Shown: positions 14,101 to 26,887, counted from the stretch's first letter. The stretch is 64,000 bases of DNA from Styela clava (GCF_964204865.1 NC_135261.1:12090001-12154000); one strand, 5' to 3'. The notes: generated by a model not told the origin, from the letters alone. Numbers and translations are program-made.

Positions 14101-17100
14101 AGAAAAAAAAAATAAAAATAAAGGAACAGCCTAAGATGAACAAAAACAATTGAGCAACCCCATACATAGGTCCAACATTCAGCAGCGCAGCGTTATATAT
14201 TGAAATTATTAAATTCGAATTCGAATTTTTTTGTGAAAATTAAATAAAGGTTCAGGTAGTGTCATCAGTTAAACTCGATTTTTCTATTATTACCACAGCG
14301 ATCGATAAAATGTGGACGATAGTTTGCTTAACGACAATCCTATTGATTTTCTGAAAAAGAAATACTTTAAAGTTTTACTATAATAGATTACAATCAAATT
14401 ATTCTACTATACTATACATTTTATAGCCTAAAATGGAAGTACGCTTTTCAATAAAATTGTCAAATTTTGTTCCCTTTTATCATTCGTTTAAAAAGTTAAA
14501 ATTGTTATGTCTTATTTGTTATATCTATCTATTTTATAAGAGCCGTTGAATGATCATATAGCATCGAACTAGTGAATGTTGCCCGAACTTTGACTCCAGT
14601 TACAATTATTCTCATGCTTGAACATTGAGAATTTGTTTATTTATATTTTGCTGGAGTTGACGCTTAATTAACTACTGGATATTTAAAAGGTACCGGTAGC
14701 TAACTTTAGAATAGTTTAACTCAGCTTTTCGGCACCGTTTTCTGAATCAACTAAAACTCTCCCAAAGACGATTTGACTGTGGAGTGGAATGATTAACACA
14801 TACATTTTTGACAAACAAGTAAAAACTGGAAAATGGATGTTTCCCGAGCCTCGATTCCCTTTTTTTTATTCGTAACAATTACAAATCAACAATAAGTTAT
14901 CAATGACATAGCAATTGAAATTTATGTCGCCGCTCAGACACTTCTTTGGCTCAGACAGGTAGTTTTGCGTGTTATTTTCAGTTTTTGGTTGTGTTTCCAA
15001 ATCCGTATAAACATTCATTTGAATGTTACCACCTCTCAACATTGAACTTTTATAGATGGACATGAAGTCGCATTGGATGTGACTTAAAAAATGTGAATGA
15101 GCGATTCAATTTAATTTACAAATTGATTTGTGTTCAATTTCAAACTTGATTGGAATATTCGAGCACAATGTTAGAATCGTGGTATTTGCTAAACGTTGTT
15201 TTTACTGCATTAAAATTTTCATACTTTCATAACTTTGGTTTCAATCAAATTCGGATTAAGCAATTTGCCAACGATAAATTGCGTTTCAGTTTTGACAATA
15301 TCTTCATGTTTTATCTTTGATGTATTGCCGTTAATGATGAACTTTCTAATAATTCTCGCGCCAATTTTTGACTTGATACCCATGAGACTATTGAATCGAT
15401 ATTTTATGACGTTTAAATGTCAAAATATAGAAAATAGCAATTTTATGGCATGAAATAGATTACTTTGCCGACAAGCATCGATATTTGCCACAAAATTTTT
15501 TTCGCTGTAAGAAATTGTACAAAATTCTCTGGTGTTACGATGTTATCATATTGATTGTATTTATCATTAAAATGTTGGGGGTTCAGCGTTTGGCGAACTA
15601 CAGCATTATCGCTGAAACGCGCCAAAAAGATTGATATCACATTAGAACAGGGATCACATTGTGTGAAGAGTTTACAGATAAAATTAATAGATTCATCCGT
15701 ACATAACGGATTTTAGTTCCAGCTTCATTTTTGATTCATGCAACCAAATATATCAACATCACATCACTAATAGTAGGAAATAAATTATAACAAACTCTTC
15801 TTGGAGGACGATATCTGGTCTCCAAACCGATTCAGCTGGCAGCCATAATTCTTCAAGTCCTTGATGATGTTCTGGTTCCCAACGAAGATAAATGTCTTGC
15901 CAATGCTGAAAGGATGCGTTGTAATTGTTAAATAATATGTAAATTTCATTTGAAAAATAAAACACATTTTAAACGCTTTTCTTACTACCGATGTAGACAC
16001 TGATAACAGAGGTTACATGAAGCTCAAATTTAATAACACTTCCCATTTACTCAAAAGTAATTCAGACTAATGCAATGCTTTTAGTTCCACTTCCCATTTA
16101 CTCAAAAGTAATTCAGACTAATGCAATGCTTTTAGTTGTATTCGCTGGATTTAATATCAACTCAGTGGTATATGTGAGGTATCTAAAACATTGATTTGCA
16201 GTGATTGGCGTATTATCATCTCACGGATGACAGAACGTTAGTCTGATTGCTATTTAAAACAAGTTTTTTGTGTACGGAGAGCTTTTGAATGAATACATTA
16301 AAAACGAACCTGTCTGTACCAGACTAGGCTGCTCAGAATCTGATTTTTTTCGTCCATGTCCAAAACTTGTCGATATATAACGTCAACTTCAACCTCGAGA
16401 ATGTCAGTATCATTACGTACAGGCCTCATTCCTTTGTCATACCCCGTCATTAAAAAGCGTTTCAAAGCATAAAGAGCTGTATTAGTCCCAGATAATTCGT
16501 GGACAGTATCTGTGTTTATCAAAAGAATAAATAAAGAATAAAGAAGCTGTTGAAAAAATTGGTATATTCACTTTCCAAGCGGTATTACGTGATATGTATC
16601 GCTCCGACTAATCTATTTCATATATTTATTATTATGCACAAAATAGTTGGAGGTCATGTAACTCAAAAATGATCACAAGATAATTTGTTAGTGATATACA
16701 AAACGCTGCATGTTTTTTACGGGCACCGACATCTAATTGCTGCTTGTGAAGATTTTATTTCAAATCCAGCGCATCCAATTACGAGAGCTGTCAAATACTA
16801 AAAAAAAATAGAAATCTATACATAGAAGTATTACTCGTAGTACAAAATAATATAACATCGCTTTGATGTAACTATGTCATAGTTACATTAAAAAAATTAC
16901 ATTCAAGAAAGGTTTATGGCGCCTACCGCAACTCATTCTTTTAAGCTCCGACGAAATGCAAACTGCAAAGATCCGTTTATTCAAAATCTTCTCATCGCTT
17001 AGCAATTAGGTCGGGGTGGTAATGTAAGTAAAACACCACTTATACCAAGTTCAAAAAGAGTATTGCTAGAATTTACTGTGTTGTCTAAATTTGATTCCTT

Positions 17101-18149
17101 CAATTATTCATACCTGGGTTCTTGTTTTTGTCGGATGTTCCTAAATTGTTGCTTTGCAGTTTCCCAAGTCCGGGGAGTGAACTTTTTGCGATTGATTTTC
17201 CTCCACTTGATCTTGACTTTGCACTGATTCTAATAGATCCTGTTTGAAATATTTTTATCGTAATTGTAATTAAATATAGGGAGACAATAAGCATGAAATA
17301 TTGATGTAGGTTCGTCTTTTTGTAAAACAAAAAGTCGTTACACTAGAACAATTTTAATAGGCATTTAGGACAACCATGGTCTTATAAGTAAAAAATAGTG
17401 ATTATTTAGAGTGGCAAAAGATGTAGCCCTAAATCTTTGAAAGTATATTAATTTTTGTCACAAAGTATATGGAAATTTTATTATATGATGCACTTAGTTA
17501 TGGGTAATTTGTTTTCATAATTCTTCAAGTGATACTGGATTGAGTTATTGAGTTAACCTCCATTCTGGTTTGAAATTTTGGATCTGAGGTTTTTCACAAC
17601 AAGACTTTTCAAATATCGTTTTTACTAAAGTTTCAGTAGGTTATTTGGGATGTGTTTTTTTTATAATCCTGGATCGGCCAAAGCATAAAGAAACAATTAT
17701 ATTTCAATTTTATTTCGCATTGAATATGTTTTTCTCAGAGGTAATATATTTCTTCATCTGACTAACAAGAAAATATTTGCTAGGTTGATGAATCCCAATC
17801 AAAGTATTTACTCTTACTACTAGAATTGAACCTCTGCATCAATTTGTATTGTTCTAATATTCCCATATTCTATTATTAATAAGTTTTTAATTTTATAATG
17901 AAGTTAACATTTGACACATGCAGACTATACAGCTTTTGTAGCTTCCTTCATTAATTTACTGCCAAATTTTAGTCAATTTGTACTGGTATTCGTGAACAGC
18001 GCTGATCGGTATTTTTACCGTTCCTACCCGCTTTGGTGCACTGCAATTCTCAAAATAATATACTCACCAGAAAGTATCAGAATAGTAAATATAAGAGCCT
18101 TGAATTTTCCTCTGCAAAATATTTTTCGATCTCGTACATTCTTGTCCAT
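8154..18149 (-). CDS. Cys-loop receptor subunit, nicotinic acetylcholine type, non-alpha
   Basis: Pentameric cation-channel subunit. Minus-strand exons: 18149-18068, 17239-17114, 16509-16310, 15905-15796, 13518-13363, 12440-12311, 10716-10592, 10169-10018, 9937-9740, 9493-9114, 8684-8154. Phases join perfectly (2190 nt, 729 residues). A hydrophobic leader (ALIFTILILSG) is followed by a Ser/Lys/Gly-rich stretch, then the ligand-binding domain with WRPDIVL. The Cys-loop CSMNTMHFPFDVQHC spans residues 206-220. Loop C (about 276-288) lacks the vicinal Cys pair, so it is not an alpha subunit. TM1 ends in LPPDSGE. TM2 has Glu at -1', Leu at 9' and Glu at 20', which predicts cation selectivity. TM3 spans about 362-385, then a long cytoplasmic loop (about 285 residues), the MA helix and TM4 at about 680-704. 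It probably needs an alpha partner. No breaks seen. Confidence 0.92.
8795..9085. repeat. Possible retroposon 3' end with acagacag tail, in receptor intron
   Basis: The intron between the last two receptor exons holds a stretch ending in tgagatatcgcgtgcatcta followed by an acagacag/acaaacaaacagacag tail (about 9028-9058). That ending resembles the 3' ends of RTE-type retroposons in marine invertebrates. No coding part is present and no second copy is in the window, so this is a weak call from memory of the tail style. Confidence 0.3.
12533..12960. repeat. Decayed copy of the hAT element at 35247, in receptor intron
   Basis: The sequence from about 12537 (ctcaaacttttagtgttgtc) resembles the left terminus of the 35247-36789 element. 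It also shares that element's subterminal block (ggttaatacaggctataaataaat versus gggttaatacaagtcataaataaat). A 55-bp block is present twice, at about 12705-12760 and 12890-12945. No intact termini or target duplication remain. Confidence 0.55.
16036..16138. repeat. Tandem duplication, 51-bp unit x2
   Basis: Two essentially identical copies of a 51-bp unit starting acttcccatttactcaaaag at 16038 and 16089, in the receptor intron upstream of exon 4. Near-identity implies a recent duplication. No function is evident. Confidence 0.85.
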
Positions 18150-21100
18150 GTCGATTCATTATTAATAAACACACTTATTTTGTCAAAAATCAGAATATTA
18201 TTAAAATTATTAATATTAATAAAATGATCAATTTAAGAAATTAAGGCATTAGTATAAAATTAACATTACCGCTTTAGAAATTTTCTGAAATCATTTAATT
18301 AGCGCAAAGTCAAAAGACATTGACACGGAACTACTGCTAAAATTTTACAAAATGTCTTCTTTGCATGCTTTTTCTCGGAGATGCATCGACGATGAGCGCA
18401 GACTTCCATTACGGTGTAGTCATTTGACAAGTTATAAGCCCATTTCTCTGCAAACAAGGTGGTAACAACTTGAAAACGTTTATTTATTTAAGTTTTGTTT
18501 ATTAAATTTCGAGTATCGTTTTATTACGATGATATCAAACTGAAATAAATTCTTAAAGAGGGATCGGGAAAAAAAATAAAAAATTTTGTTGACCGACAGG
18601 AATTTCTAGTATCAGGCGGAATAAACATCCAAATATTTGTCAGAAATTCCTAATCTTGTAATTAATAAAAAAAACCTTCTTACCTCTACCTATCATTCAC
18701 ACACAATTGCGCCAGGACCAGGATTTCAACCTCTGCAGCATTATTTCATTGATCCTGCTCTTATACTGGACGTGGAAACCTTTTGGGATTTGATTCGACA
18801 AAATGCTATTTAAGAAAAATGTCTAAAATTTCGATCTATTCGTGACGCTTCTCGTTTAATGTGACTTATATTTTTGCAAAAAACGGTCTCAGATTAATTT
18901 AGATGAAACTAGTTTAAAATAATAATACAAAATTTGCTCAATCGAGTAAAAATCATGGGTTGCATAGCAATTGGCATAAACTTACACAGTTTTGTATCTT
19001 CAGATAAAGTGAGTGCTTGATTGGAATTTAATTTTAAAGAAGGAGCATGATTTTAAATTCATTTGTTATGAAAAGAATTATTTTTTACATTATGTGCTCT
19101 ATTTTTATATTGTACAGTGTGTTATATAAAACGGCATTCATCAAATTCCTGTTGGTATATTTTCACCGAGAATTATTTTTCAATGTATATTTGGTGGAAG
19201 TCATACATTTTTTGTTATTCTATAAATACTATTAGCAATAAAGAGTTTCGTTTCCGTGTTCTGTCTGATAGTTTATGTAGTCTGATAATCTGTGATGCTA
19301 ATTAGGTAGAGAAGATTTCTAGCCTTTAAATGATTGTGCCTTCCTGGTTGAAGATTTGCGTCGTAGGTAAAATAAACCCCTATTACGTCCTCCCAAAGTT
19401 CTTGCGTAGCGTTTAAATCCCATTACGATATAAAGTATGAACGCTACATGCTTTATATCTAAAGGGGTTTATCTTGTTTCCATAAACTGAATTATTTTGC
19501 AAAAATCGATAGCATTTGCCTGCATTAATGGATAATAATGCACCGTGAATATAATTTTTAGAAGAAATCTCGTGAGTCTCTTCTCTTTTCTATATATGTT
19601 TGATTTTTAGAGTTTTTTATTTTTAAATAGGTATGACGTATATCGATCGATTAGTGTAAGCTCTTGAAATTTGATTTACACTGTTAAACACATTGTAAAA
19701 TAGCAAGCATTTTACAAACAATCATCTTTCCTAATAACTGATTTACTTAAGGTTTTACCAAACATGGCACGAAGATGAATCATGGCTAACGACTATGAGA
19801 TAAACCATGTCAAATATATAGTTCAAGAAATATCTACTTTTATTTAGATGTTGTATATAATCTCTGCTAGGTTGGTCAAACATGTGAAAGTACCGAGTAA
19901 AACCACGTGCCATAAAAGAATATACGCTGTCTCAGGTTCCGCATTTTCAGCACCACCTTATTTGCTTTTGCGCGGTGGGTCCGTATGAAGATTGGATTGA
20001 ATCACTTCTGTGACATTTTTTAAGCGTTGTACCAAGATTTACAAAATCTTACAACGTTGCAATTAGTACCAACCAGAACCATTTTTCACTATTTCATGGT
20101 TACTTGTACCTCAGGTCGATGCTTGTGCCCTACTCACTTATAATTGCTGAATGATTAACATCTTGAAATAAGTGATTTCACCAAGAAAATGGCAGTTTTT
20201 GTGGGGGAGTGACGCATCAGAGGACTAGATATCCGGTCAGATGACGGAATTTTTATTATGTAATGAAGGTTTGTAATTTATCGATTTTAGCCTTTTTTCT
20301 TTTTATGATCGATATTAAATTTTTTTAGTTGTAAATACAATATGTATTAGTAGCCATTACGTGCCATACTTTTCTGCTGTGTAGGTCAAGTTTCTGATAA
20401 TGATGCCCCTATATCCTAATTCAAAAATACTTCGGGGGATAAACAAATTATGGATGTTGTTATACAGAGAATGAATGGTTTAAAAGTTTAGTAACAGAAA
20501 TGTTCAATGCTGATGAAAGATACAACTGCCCTAAATCGTGAAAAATATGAGGGATAACGCGACCTTTACGGCTTGGATATGCTGACCCCTACAGCGTTCT
20601 GCGTGGGTCGGCTTCCCCTATGGCCCTCCCCAAGACCCGATCCTGATTGTAAGCATGAGTTTACTTACTGTTGCATTTTTATTTACATAGATCACCTTTA
20701 CAATCTAATAAAAAACTCGCTTTTCAAAGCTACAAACTTCATCTCCATGCCAAAAATAGAACATTTTATTGATTGATTGTTCAAAAAGCCTTTTTGCTTT
20801 ACAATACGGTTTTGCGGGCATTTAGTGAATAATATGATTTGTGCTGAGAAATAACAGTAAATTTATTGCATTTTTACATTTGACAAATTATCATAATTAC
20901 AAAAATAGCAATTTCCTTTTTTGGGAAATGATCTGTCACTTTCAAGTGAAAACAGGGGCGTAAATCCTAAATAAGTGATTAATATTTCATAAGATGAGTG
21001 AAAGCGGCAAAGGTATCGAGAAAAATACAGATCATAGAGTAAATTCATCGATGGTTTCCCATTATTTTGTTGAATATTTATCATTGTTGACCCTAATTTG
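18150..21100. other. Intergenic, no gene recognised
   Basis: Presumptive promoter side of the minus-strand receptor gene. AT-rich, with short chance frames (18033-18227, 19047-19305, 20573-20776) that lack domain signals. A small imperfect inverted repeat with ends aataaacccct and aggggtttat occurs at about 19370-19475, with inner arms gtagcgtt / gaacgctac. It could be a tiny foldback element, but I see no clear target duplication. Confidence 0.4.
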
Positions 21101-22830
21101 AAGGATTTTACAAGACAACGGGCTTTCTAGGGACTTTTGTGACGATTATGAGAAATTAAACGTTTAAGGTGAATACTCTGCTGATATGTTAACTCAAAAA
21201 CTGTTTTTTTTTTTGGAGATCTAATGACTTTGCCGAGGATCGTAACTCTTTTTTTATATATATATTTATCAATATATAAAACACAGTTGATCGGTACATC
21301 TACAACAATATTAATCACTCATATCAATAAATACACAATCATAATTCATCATATAAGATAATCAATTATTGTGGTTACATCTTAAAATTTTCCATTTTGG
21401 TATGCAATGTATAGTGACAATATTTCCTATTATTATATCAAACACAGTTGATCGGTAGGGTTACATCATTATTAACCATTAATCACAGGAGTTATGCATG
21501 TACAATCATATAAATACCATCATTTATGGTATCATTTATATATCTTAAAATTTTCAATTGTTGGTCATGTTTTATTATTTTGCCATTTTTATATGCATTG
21601 AACCGTTCAATTTCCCTCACTTCATACAGATATGAGGTAAAGACATTGAACAGTAGTTTCTTTTTCTGTATCTTCAACGATATAGATAAAACCGGGCAGC
21701 AAGAAGTATACAATTACACAATTTGTTATAAAAATTACAAACATATCCCAACATGCAATCTCTTTTGGAAAAGTTTAAATTAATTCTGTTTTTGAATATA
21801 TCCACATGTTCAGAAATTCTCAAAACTGTTGAACAACTATACAATCATAGAAAAAGTGACTAGTAGTTTCAACATTAGAATGACAGAAATCACATAACTC
21901 TGATGAAACAAGTTTAAATTTATACAATCTATCGTTTAGTGCTATGGCACCATGAAACATATTCACATAATAAGATTGCTATTTAGTACAATGAAAGATA
22001 TCCATATACAATTTATTCTAATTAAAATCACTCTTTAAAAAAATCAGATCTACCCATTTTTTTTGATTTATCATGGGATATAAATTTGATCAGGTTCAAC
22101 TTTTCAAAGATACTTTTATTTACTTTTCCTGATTCGAATGTTTCAGAAATAAAATGAGATACATTCTCTTCATGGTCACCTAATGCACTAAAATCAATAC
22201 AGTTTCCAATATTGTATAACCAATCAATCATCAGGGAAAAGTCCAGTGAGGCGATGATAATTTACATACTCTTCATCACTATATTGCATGCCATATTCTT
22301 ATGTCAACTTTCTATAAATAAACAATTTACCCACATTTGTTAAGTGTCTTACTGCTTTTATACTATGACCATACCAAGGCTTGGTAAAAAATTGTTTTCT
22401 GGAATAAGAAATACTTTTGTTGCACCATATAGGTTGATCAAAATTTGACATTTTCGTATCAAAAGGCGCATTTTTACAGAAATCCCAGTTTTAAAATACA
22501 TTTCGTATGGATGTCAAAAGCAAATACTCTACAACATATGAATTTGAGCTCAATTTTTCTTCAAGCATTGCTCGAAAACAGTATTGGTCAAGCACTTCCA
22601 TCTCAATCAATTTCCACATTAAGTGAACTTCCTCATTTAAGAGTGTTCCAGTGTATATCATTTTCTGGGCAACAACAACATTTTTATATCTATCATATTA
22701 ATACCTCTTTTTTCTTTGGTGCCGTCAAGGTATTTCGTTCGATCTGCTCCCAAGTTGAACCCCATACCCCCAACTATCGTAGCCATATCCCAAATAGTAC
22801 ACTCGGCAAATGTACTATAGTCATCTAACG
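21100..22830 (-). mobile_element. Decayed 3' end of a Tx1/L1-like LINE
   Basis: Reading the minus strand gives, in order, broken fragments typical of the C-terminal part of Tx1/L1-type reverse transcriptase ORF2. A KRGINMIDIKMLLLPRK segment lies near 22680-22730, then DQPIWCNKSISYSRKQFF (about 22380-22440). A zinc-knuckle-like segment follows at about 21840-21930 (LCDFCHSN, then ETTSHFFYDC). The Lys-rich tail KIQKKKLLFNVFTSYLYEV is at about 21610-21670. Stops and frameshifts interrupt the frame. The polymerase catalytic motif is absent, so the copy is 5'-truncated and dead. Family assignment rests on memory of motif style. Confidence 0.7.
21273..21560. repeat. Diverged direct repeat (about 165-bp spacing) at LINE 3' end
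   Basis: Blocks beginning acacagttgatcggta occur at about 21279 and about 21442, and each runs on to a shared tacatcttaaaattttcca-like end (21375 and 21535). They are about 70% similar by eye. They lie at the presumed 3' untranslated end of the LINE fragment, so they may be an internal duplication of its tail. Confidence 0.55.
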
Positions 22831-22898
22831 GATGTAAAATATGTATTTGTGACAGATAAAAATTCTTAAAATATCAAAAATTCTCTTTACAAACATTT

Positions 22899-23717
22899 CG
22901 TCACGCTAATAACCGAATTGCGTAAGTCATTTTTAGCAGTTTTGAGAAAAACGTAAAAAACTTCCTAATGAAATTGCTATGCCATTGAGAATCAATAATT
23001 TGCCATAGTTCAATTTTTCGATCGTAGGCGGATTCAAGTTAATTTGTATGACGCAGTCAAGTGACGTCATAATGGCGCACTGTGACTTAGGCAGAAATGT
23101 GTCTATGACTAGGGGACATACGCAATTTTGCAACTTGACTATATGTACCAGTCCTGAAAACAAAACAATCCAAAAATGAATGTAATTCTTAGTATATACG
23201 ATCTCTAATCCCCAAAATAGCTAACCTGTTTCAATTACATTATTTTTTATGTTTAAAAATATATATTTCAAAAAAACACGCTCTGCACATCCACCGAAAT
23301 AAGACTAAAGTTAAATATAAAGAATAAAACAGCAATGTACCCTTATATAAAAGCCAACCAAGGTGAATTGGATTCAGACAGTGAATATCACAAGTGCACG
23401 CCTTCCTATACTGTAGTTTAAACTGAAATTTATAAGCGCTAAGCTAGAATCTGAGATGCAAAAACTCGAAAATCCTTCGCAGAGGCTATTTTGCCTTTGT
23501 GACGTCATAATAGTACCGCGTTAACAATGATAATTCATTATGACGAAACAATTAAACAAATTTGCGTATCATACAAAATCTTCATTTTTATGGGTTTCGG
23601 AATTCTTGAAATAAAATCTGAGTTAACAGACAGGTGCGCAGCATTACATAAATACCTATTTTATGAAAAACTCAAAACCGCCAAAATGACTTAGGCAATT
23701 CGGTTATTAGCGTGACG
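22899..23717. mobile_element. 819-bp non-autonomous DNA transposon with about 50-bp TIRs
   Basis: The left end (22899-22950) reads CGTCACGCTAATAACCGAAT inward, and the reverse complement of the right end (23666-23717) is the same. About 50 bp match with few differences. The flanks are ATTT on both sides (22895-22898, 23718-23721), consistent with a 4-bp target duplication. No transposase frame is present. I cannot assign the superfamily from the termini alone. Confidence 0.85.
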
Positions 23718-23721
23718 ATTT

Positions 23722-24422
23722 ACGACTGTTACATTTTAGGAATAAGTTGATGTATTTGGGGTCACAACATTTCTGAGTAATGATTGCGAATATTTTTTTT
23801 TTTCTGATGAAACAAACACGCTGCATACGAGGTTTGTATTATTCCGGTTCATTGGTTAAGTTGCACTCTGTGACCAAATGCAGTTTTTTGTTACGCCTAC
23901 CTCGATAAATCTACTCTCTATGTTGATATGCTACACTGCCGATGGGTTATCCCACAGATATTATAAATACCAATATTTAGCAGATGTACACATTAGCAAT
24001 GTGATATCAAGATAAAGATGCCAAAATCCATTTTTATAATACGAAGCTTTATAGAGTAATAGTAATTGATTATTATATTTTGTAATACTGAGAAGGTGCA
24101 GCGTACAGTTCACAAACGTGTATTTATTGATATATTGTAGAAGCGCAAATGAGCGCGAATGGTCGACAAAATGAACAGATGTAATATTAAAAATAAATTG
24201 ATATTTAATATTGCCAAGTACTCAAAGAATCTGTCTGTGACAATCAGAGTGATTGAATTATTATTTTCAACTTTTTGCCACGCATTATCGAATTCAGCAG
24301 GCAGTCAATCTCGTATTTAAAACTTTTTTAGCATCTATCTTATTCTTTAAAGTTGCAGCTCCCAAATTGTCCAACAATTTTTAGTTAACCTCTATTATAT
24401 TTAGCAGAATATTCTGAAAACA
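23722..24422. other. Upstream region of first ficolin-like gene
   Basis: AT-rich, with no coding signal. It probably contains the promoter of the gene starting at 24423, but no TATA box stands out at a reliable distance. A plus-strand AG/AT-rich stretch runs straight into the start codon. Confidence 0.35.
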
Positions 24423-26887
24423 ATGAATTTGAAAATCTTAATATTATTTGCTGTTATGAATTGGATAATAACTATATACGCTCATGGAGATTATGGTTCA
24501 ATTCTAGCGGAGCAATTGGATCACTATTGCAATTCACGGGAAGGATCTTCTTCCGGACAACCCCTAAGGGTTGGTAAAGCTGGCCCAAGAGGTTTACCAG
24601 GACCTCGTGGTTCGGTGAATTACACAGTTGTTGACGAAATGATCACAAGACGACTTAAAGGTTGTATTACGTTTGTATTTGTCAATTAAATTTCATATCA
24701 AATAATCTATTTTTGACATTTTTGTAATATCACTGCATTCAGTACTCTTTTCTTCAACCAATTGTGGAGTTCATTTTATTACTTTCTGTATGTACAGTGT
24801 AAACAGTGTGTTTTACCCGTGCTTTGCGATTTGATTTCGTCATGAAAGTCCCGGTCAATTTAATACCGAGCTACAGGCCAGATTGGAATTCGAACAAAAT
24901 ACCACGAGCGAATGAACCGCATCATTGATCATGCCTTCACTCAGGCCAGTTAAATGACACGACCCAAGGCATTTTCACGTGATCCAAATAAATTGAATAC
25001 GACATTTTTTTTTGCTTCATGTATCATGTTAACAGCGCATTCTAAAACAAGACGGACGAACTGCGTTCAAGTCACCAAAGATTCTGCTAAAATTAAAAAT
25101 GAAACTGGCGGAGTGTTTGATATTTATCCAGGAAAATCCGGGAGAAAGATGGAAGTTTATTGTGATCTGACTACCGATGGTGGGGGATGAACGGTAAGTA
25201 GTAAGAGATATCCCACGAGCAAGATTGAAAATTTTAGAAACTTAACAATTGCAAGAATTTAATGATAATGTCACATTGAAAACTAATAATGAGAAATATC
25301 AACTGTGATTCTAAACCTTTGCATTATTTTATTCAGGTTTTCCAGAGACGTATTGACGGAAGTCTTAATTTCAATAGAAACTGGGTAGATTATGTTGCTG
25401 GGTTTGGAAATCCTCAACATGAATTTTGGATGGGTAAGTTGATTTTGAAAAGTTCGAAAGCTAAACCAATCATATTTCATATATACCGGTATAAATATAT
25501 AATAAATGCGTAGGTTATTTGAGTTGATTCCTCTCATTTTTAATTGGATGGTGATATGAAAAAGTTACTTCAAATTGATATTTAAACCTGCAATGCTAAT
25601 TTATTATATATAACTGATTATTATATACATTCGATTAACCGTTTAGGTCTAGAGCAGTGCTCTTCAACCGGGTATACGGTATACCCAAGTGTATACCAGA
25701 CCATAAGTTGGGTATACAACTGATAAAGGGTATACGAAAGGTGTACAGCCTATAAAATATTCAATTGGATACAACAATGCAAACGCGGCGCACATGAAAT
25801 GTAAAATGTTATTAACGCTAAGAACCGACGTGAGCACGTTGTTACATCACAAATTATATAAATAATACGGGCATGTGTCGAACATTATTCCCGTCGACGC
25901 TAAGGCAGTCAGTCAAATTTATAACTTGCAGTCACTAGCCTATTAGATTGCATGATGATATTGCAGTACAATATGTGCTTAAAATTCATTGTTTATTTGA
26001 GCCTTAAATAAACATTGGTATTTGTAAGGTATACAAAGTTCTTGAAAAACTGTAAAAGGTATACTTCGATAAAAAGGTTGAAGAACACTGGTCTAGAGAA
26101 GCTACATCGTCTCACTACTCGAGGAAAATCAGAATTGCGAATCGATTTTGAAGACTGGAACGGAAGGAAGGGATATGCTTCATGTACGTAATATATATTG
26201 TCAACCATAGTTGAGTTATTTTAATCAACATAATTTAATCATTAAAGCAAATCCTAAAATTTCAGTGTTTTCATTTAATATGACAATTCTCAATGTCTCC
26301 TCAAACACCTGGAAATAATTTAAAGGCGAGGCAAAAATGAATAGCCAGAATATAAAAAAAAGTAATAATAATATTCAGTCAGCCAGTTTTGTGAGTACTT
26401 AGGAACATCTCATGCACTTAACCATTAGTTAAGAAATAATATAATTCGTTTTAATGTTCTTGTCTCCATTCGTATTGATATTATTGTATTATTGCTCACG
26501 TATAAAAATATTCGTTATCATTTATCAAAGCATAAAGCATTTACTTTCAGTATATTTTCTATTGGAGATGCGTCAACAAAATATCGACTCAACGTCGGAG
26601 GATATTCAGGCACGGCGGGAGACTCTCTTACTGCTCATACCAAGCAGAAGTTTTCCACCCCGGATCAGGATAACGATCCTCATTCATTAAATTGCGCCAG
26701 AAATCACAACAGTGCGTGGTGGTACAAGAACGGCTGCCATGTTTCCAATCTTAATGGGCAATACGTGAAATTTGTTGGCAAGTACGCTACTAGCGGTAAA
26801 GCATATGGAATCGAATGGTTCAGCTGGAATAATGCTTATTGCTATTCAATGAAATTCGTTGAAATGAAACTCCGACCATCATATTAA
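24423..26887 (+). pseudogene. Ficolin-like secreted lectin, disrupted by stop and hAT insertion
   Basis: Secreted protein with a signal peptide, a short collagen-like run ([13 protein letters not shown], about five triplets) and a fibrinogen-related domain. Exons: 24423-24660, 25036-25193, 25337-25433, split exon 4 (25647-25654 plus 26099-26187), 26551-26887. The C-terminal exon keeps the calcium-site pattern DQDNDPH, the CHVSNLNGQY ligand-site motif and EWFSWNNAY. Two lesions are visible. At 25188-25190 the codon for the invariant Trp of the GGGWT motif is TGA. Exon 4 is interrupted after eight bases by a 436-bp hAT element. Apart from these lesions all exon phases match the neighbouring intact gene at 29868, so the breaks look recent. 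A truncated product with signal peptide, collagen stub and part of the fibrinogen domain could still be made. Confidence 0.85.
25655..26090. mobile_element. 436-bp hAT MITE inside an exon
   Basis: Termini are CAGTGCTCTTCAACC and the inverse GGTTGAAGAACACTG, the classic CAGTG hAT end. The 8-bp target duplication GTCTAGAG (25647-25654, 26091-26098) is perfect and is made of the first eight coding bases of exon 4 of the surrounding lectin gene. The interior carries repeated gtatac motifs and no transposase. Reading from the native splice acceptor into the element meets a stop after about 25 codons. Confidence 0.95.

Noticed and set aside
25655-26090. Transposon as a retained intron spliced out of the lectin gene
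   Set aside because: The element starts CA and ends TG with no GT-AG borders at its ends, and no AG precedes the right-hand exon piece.
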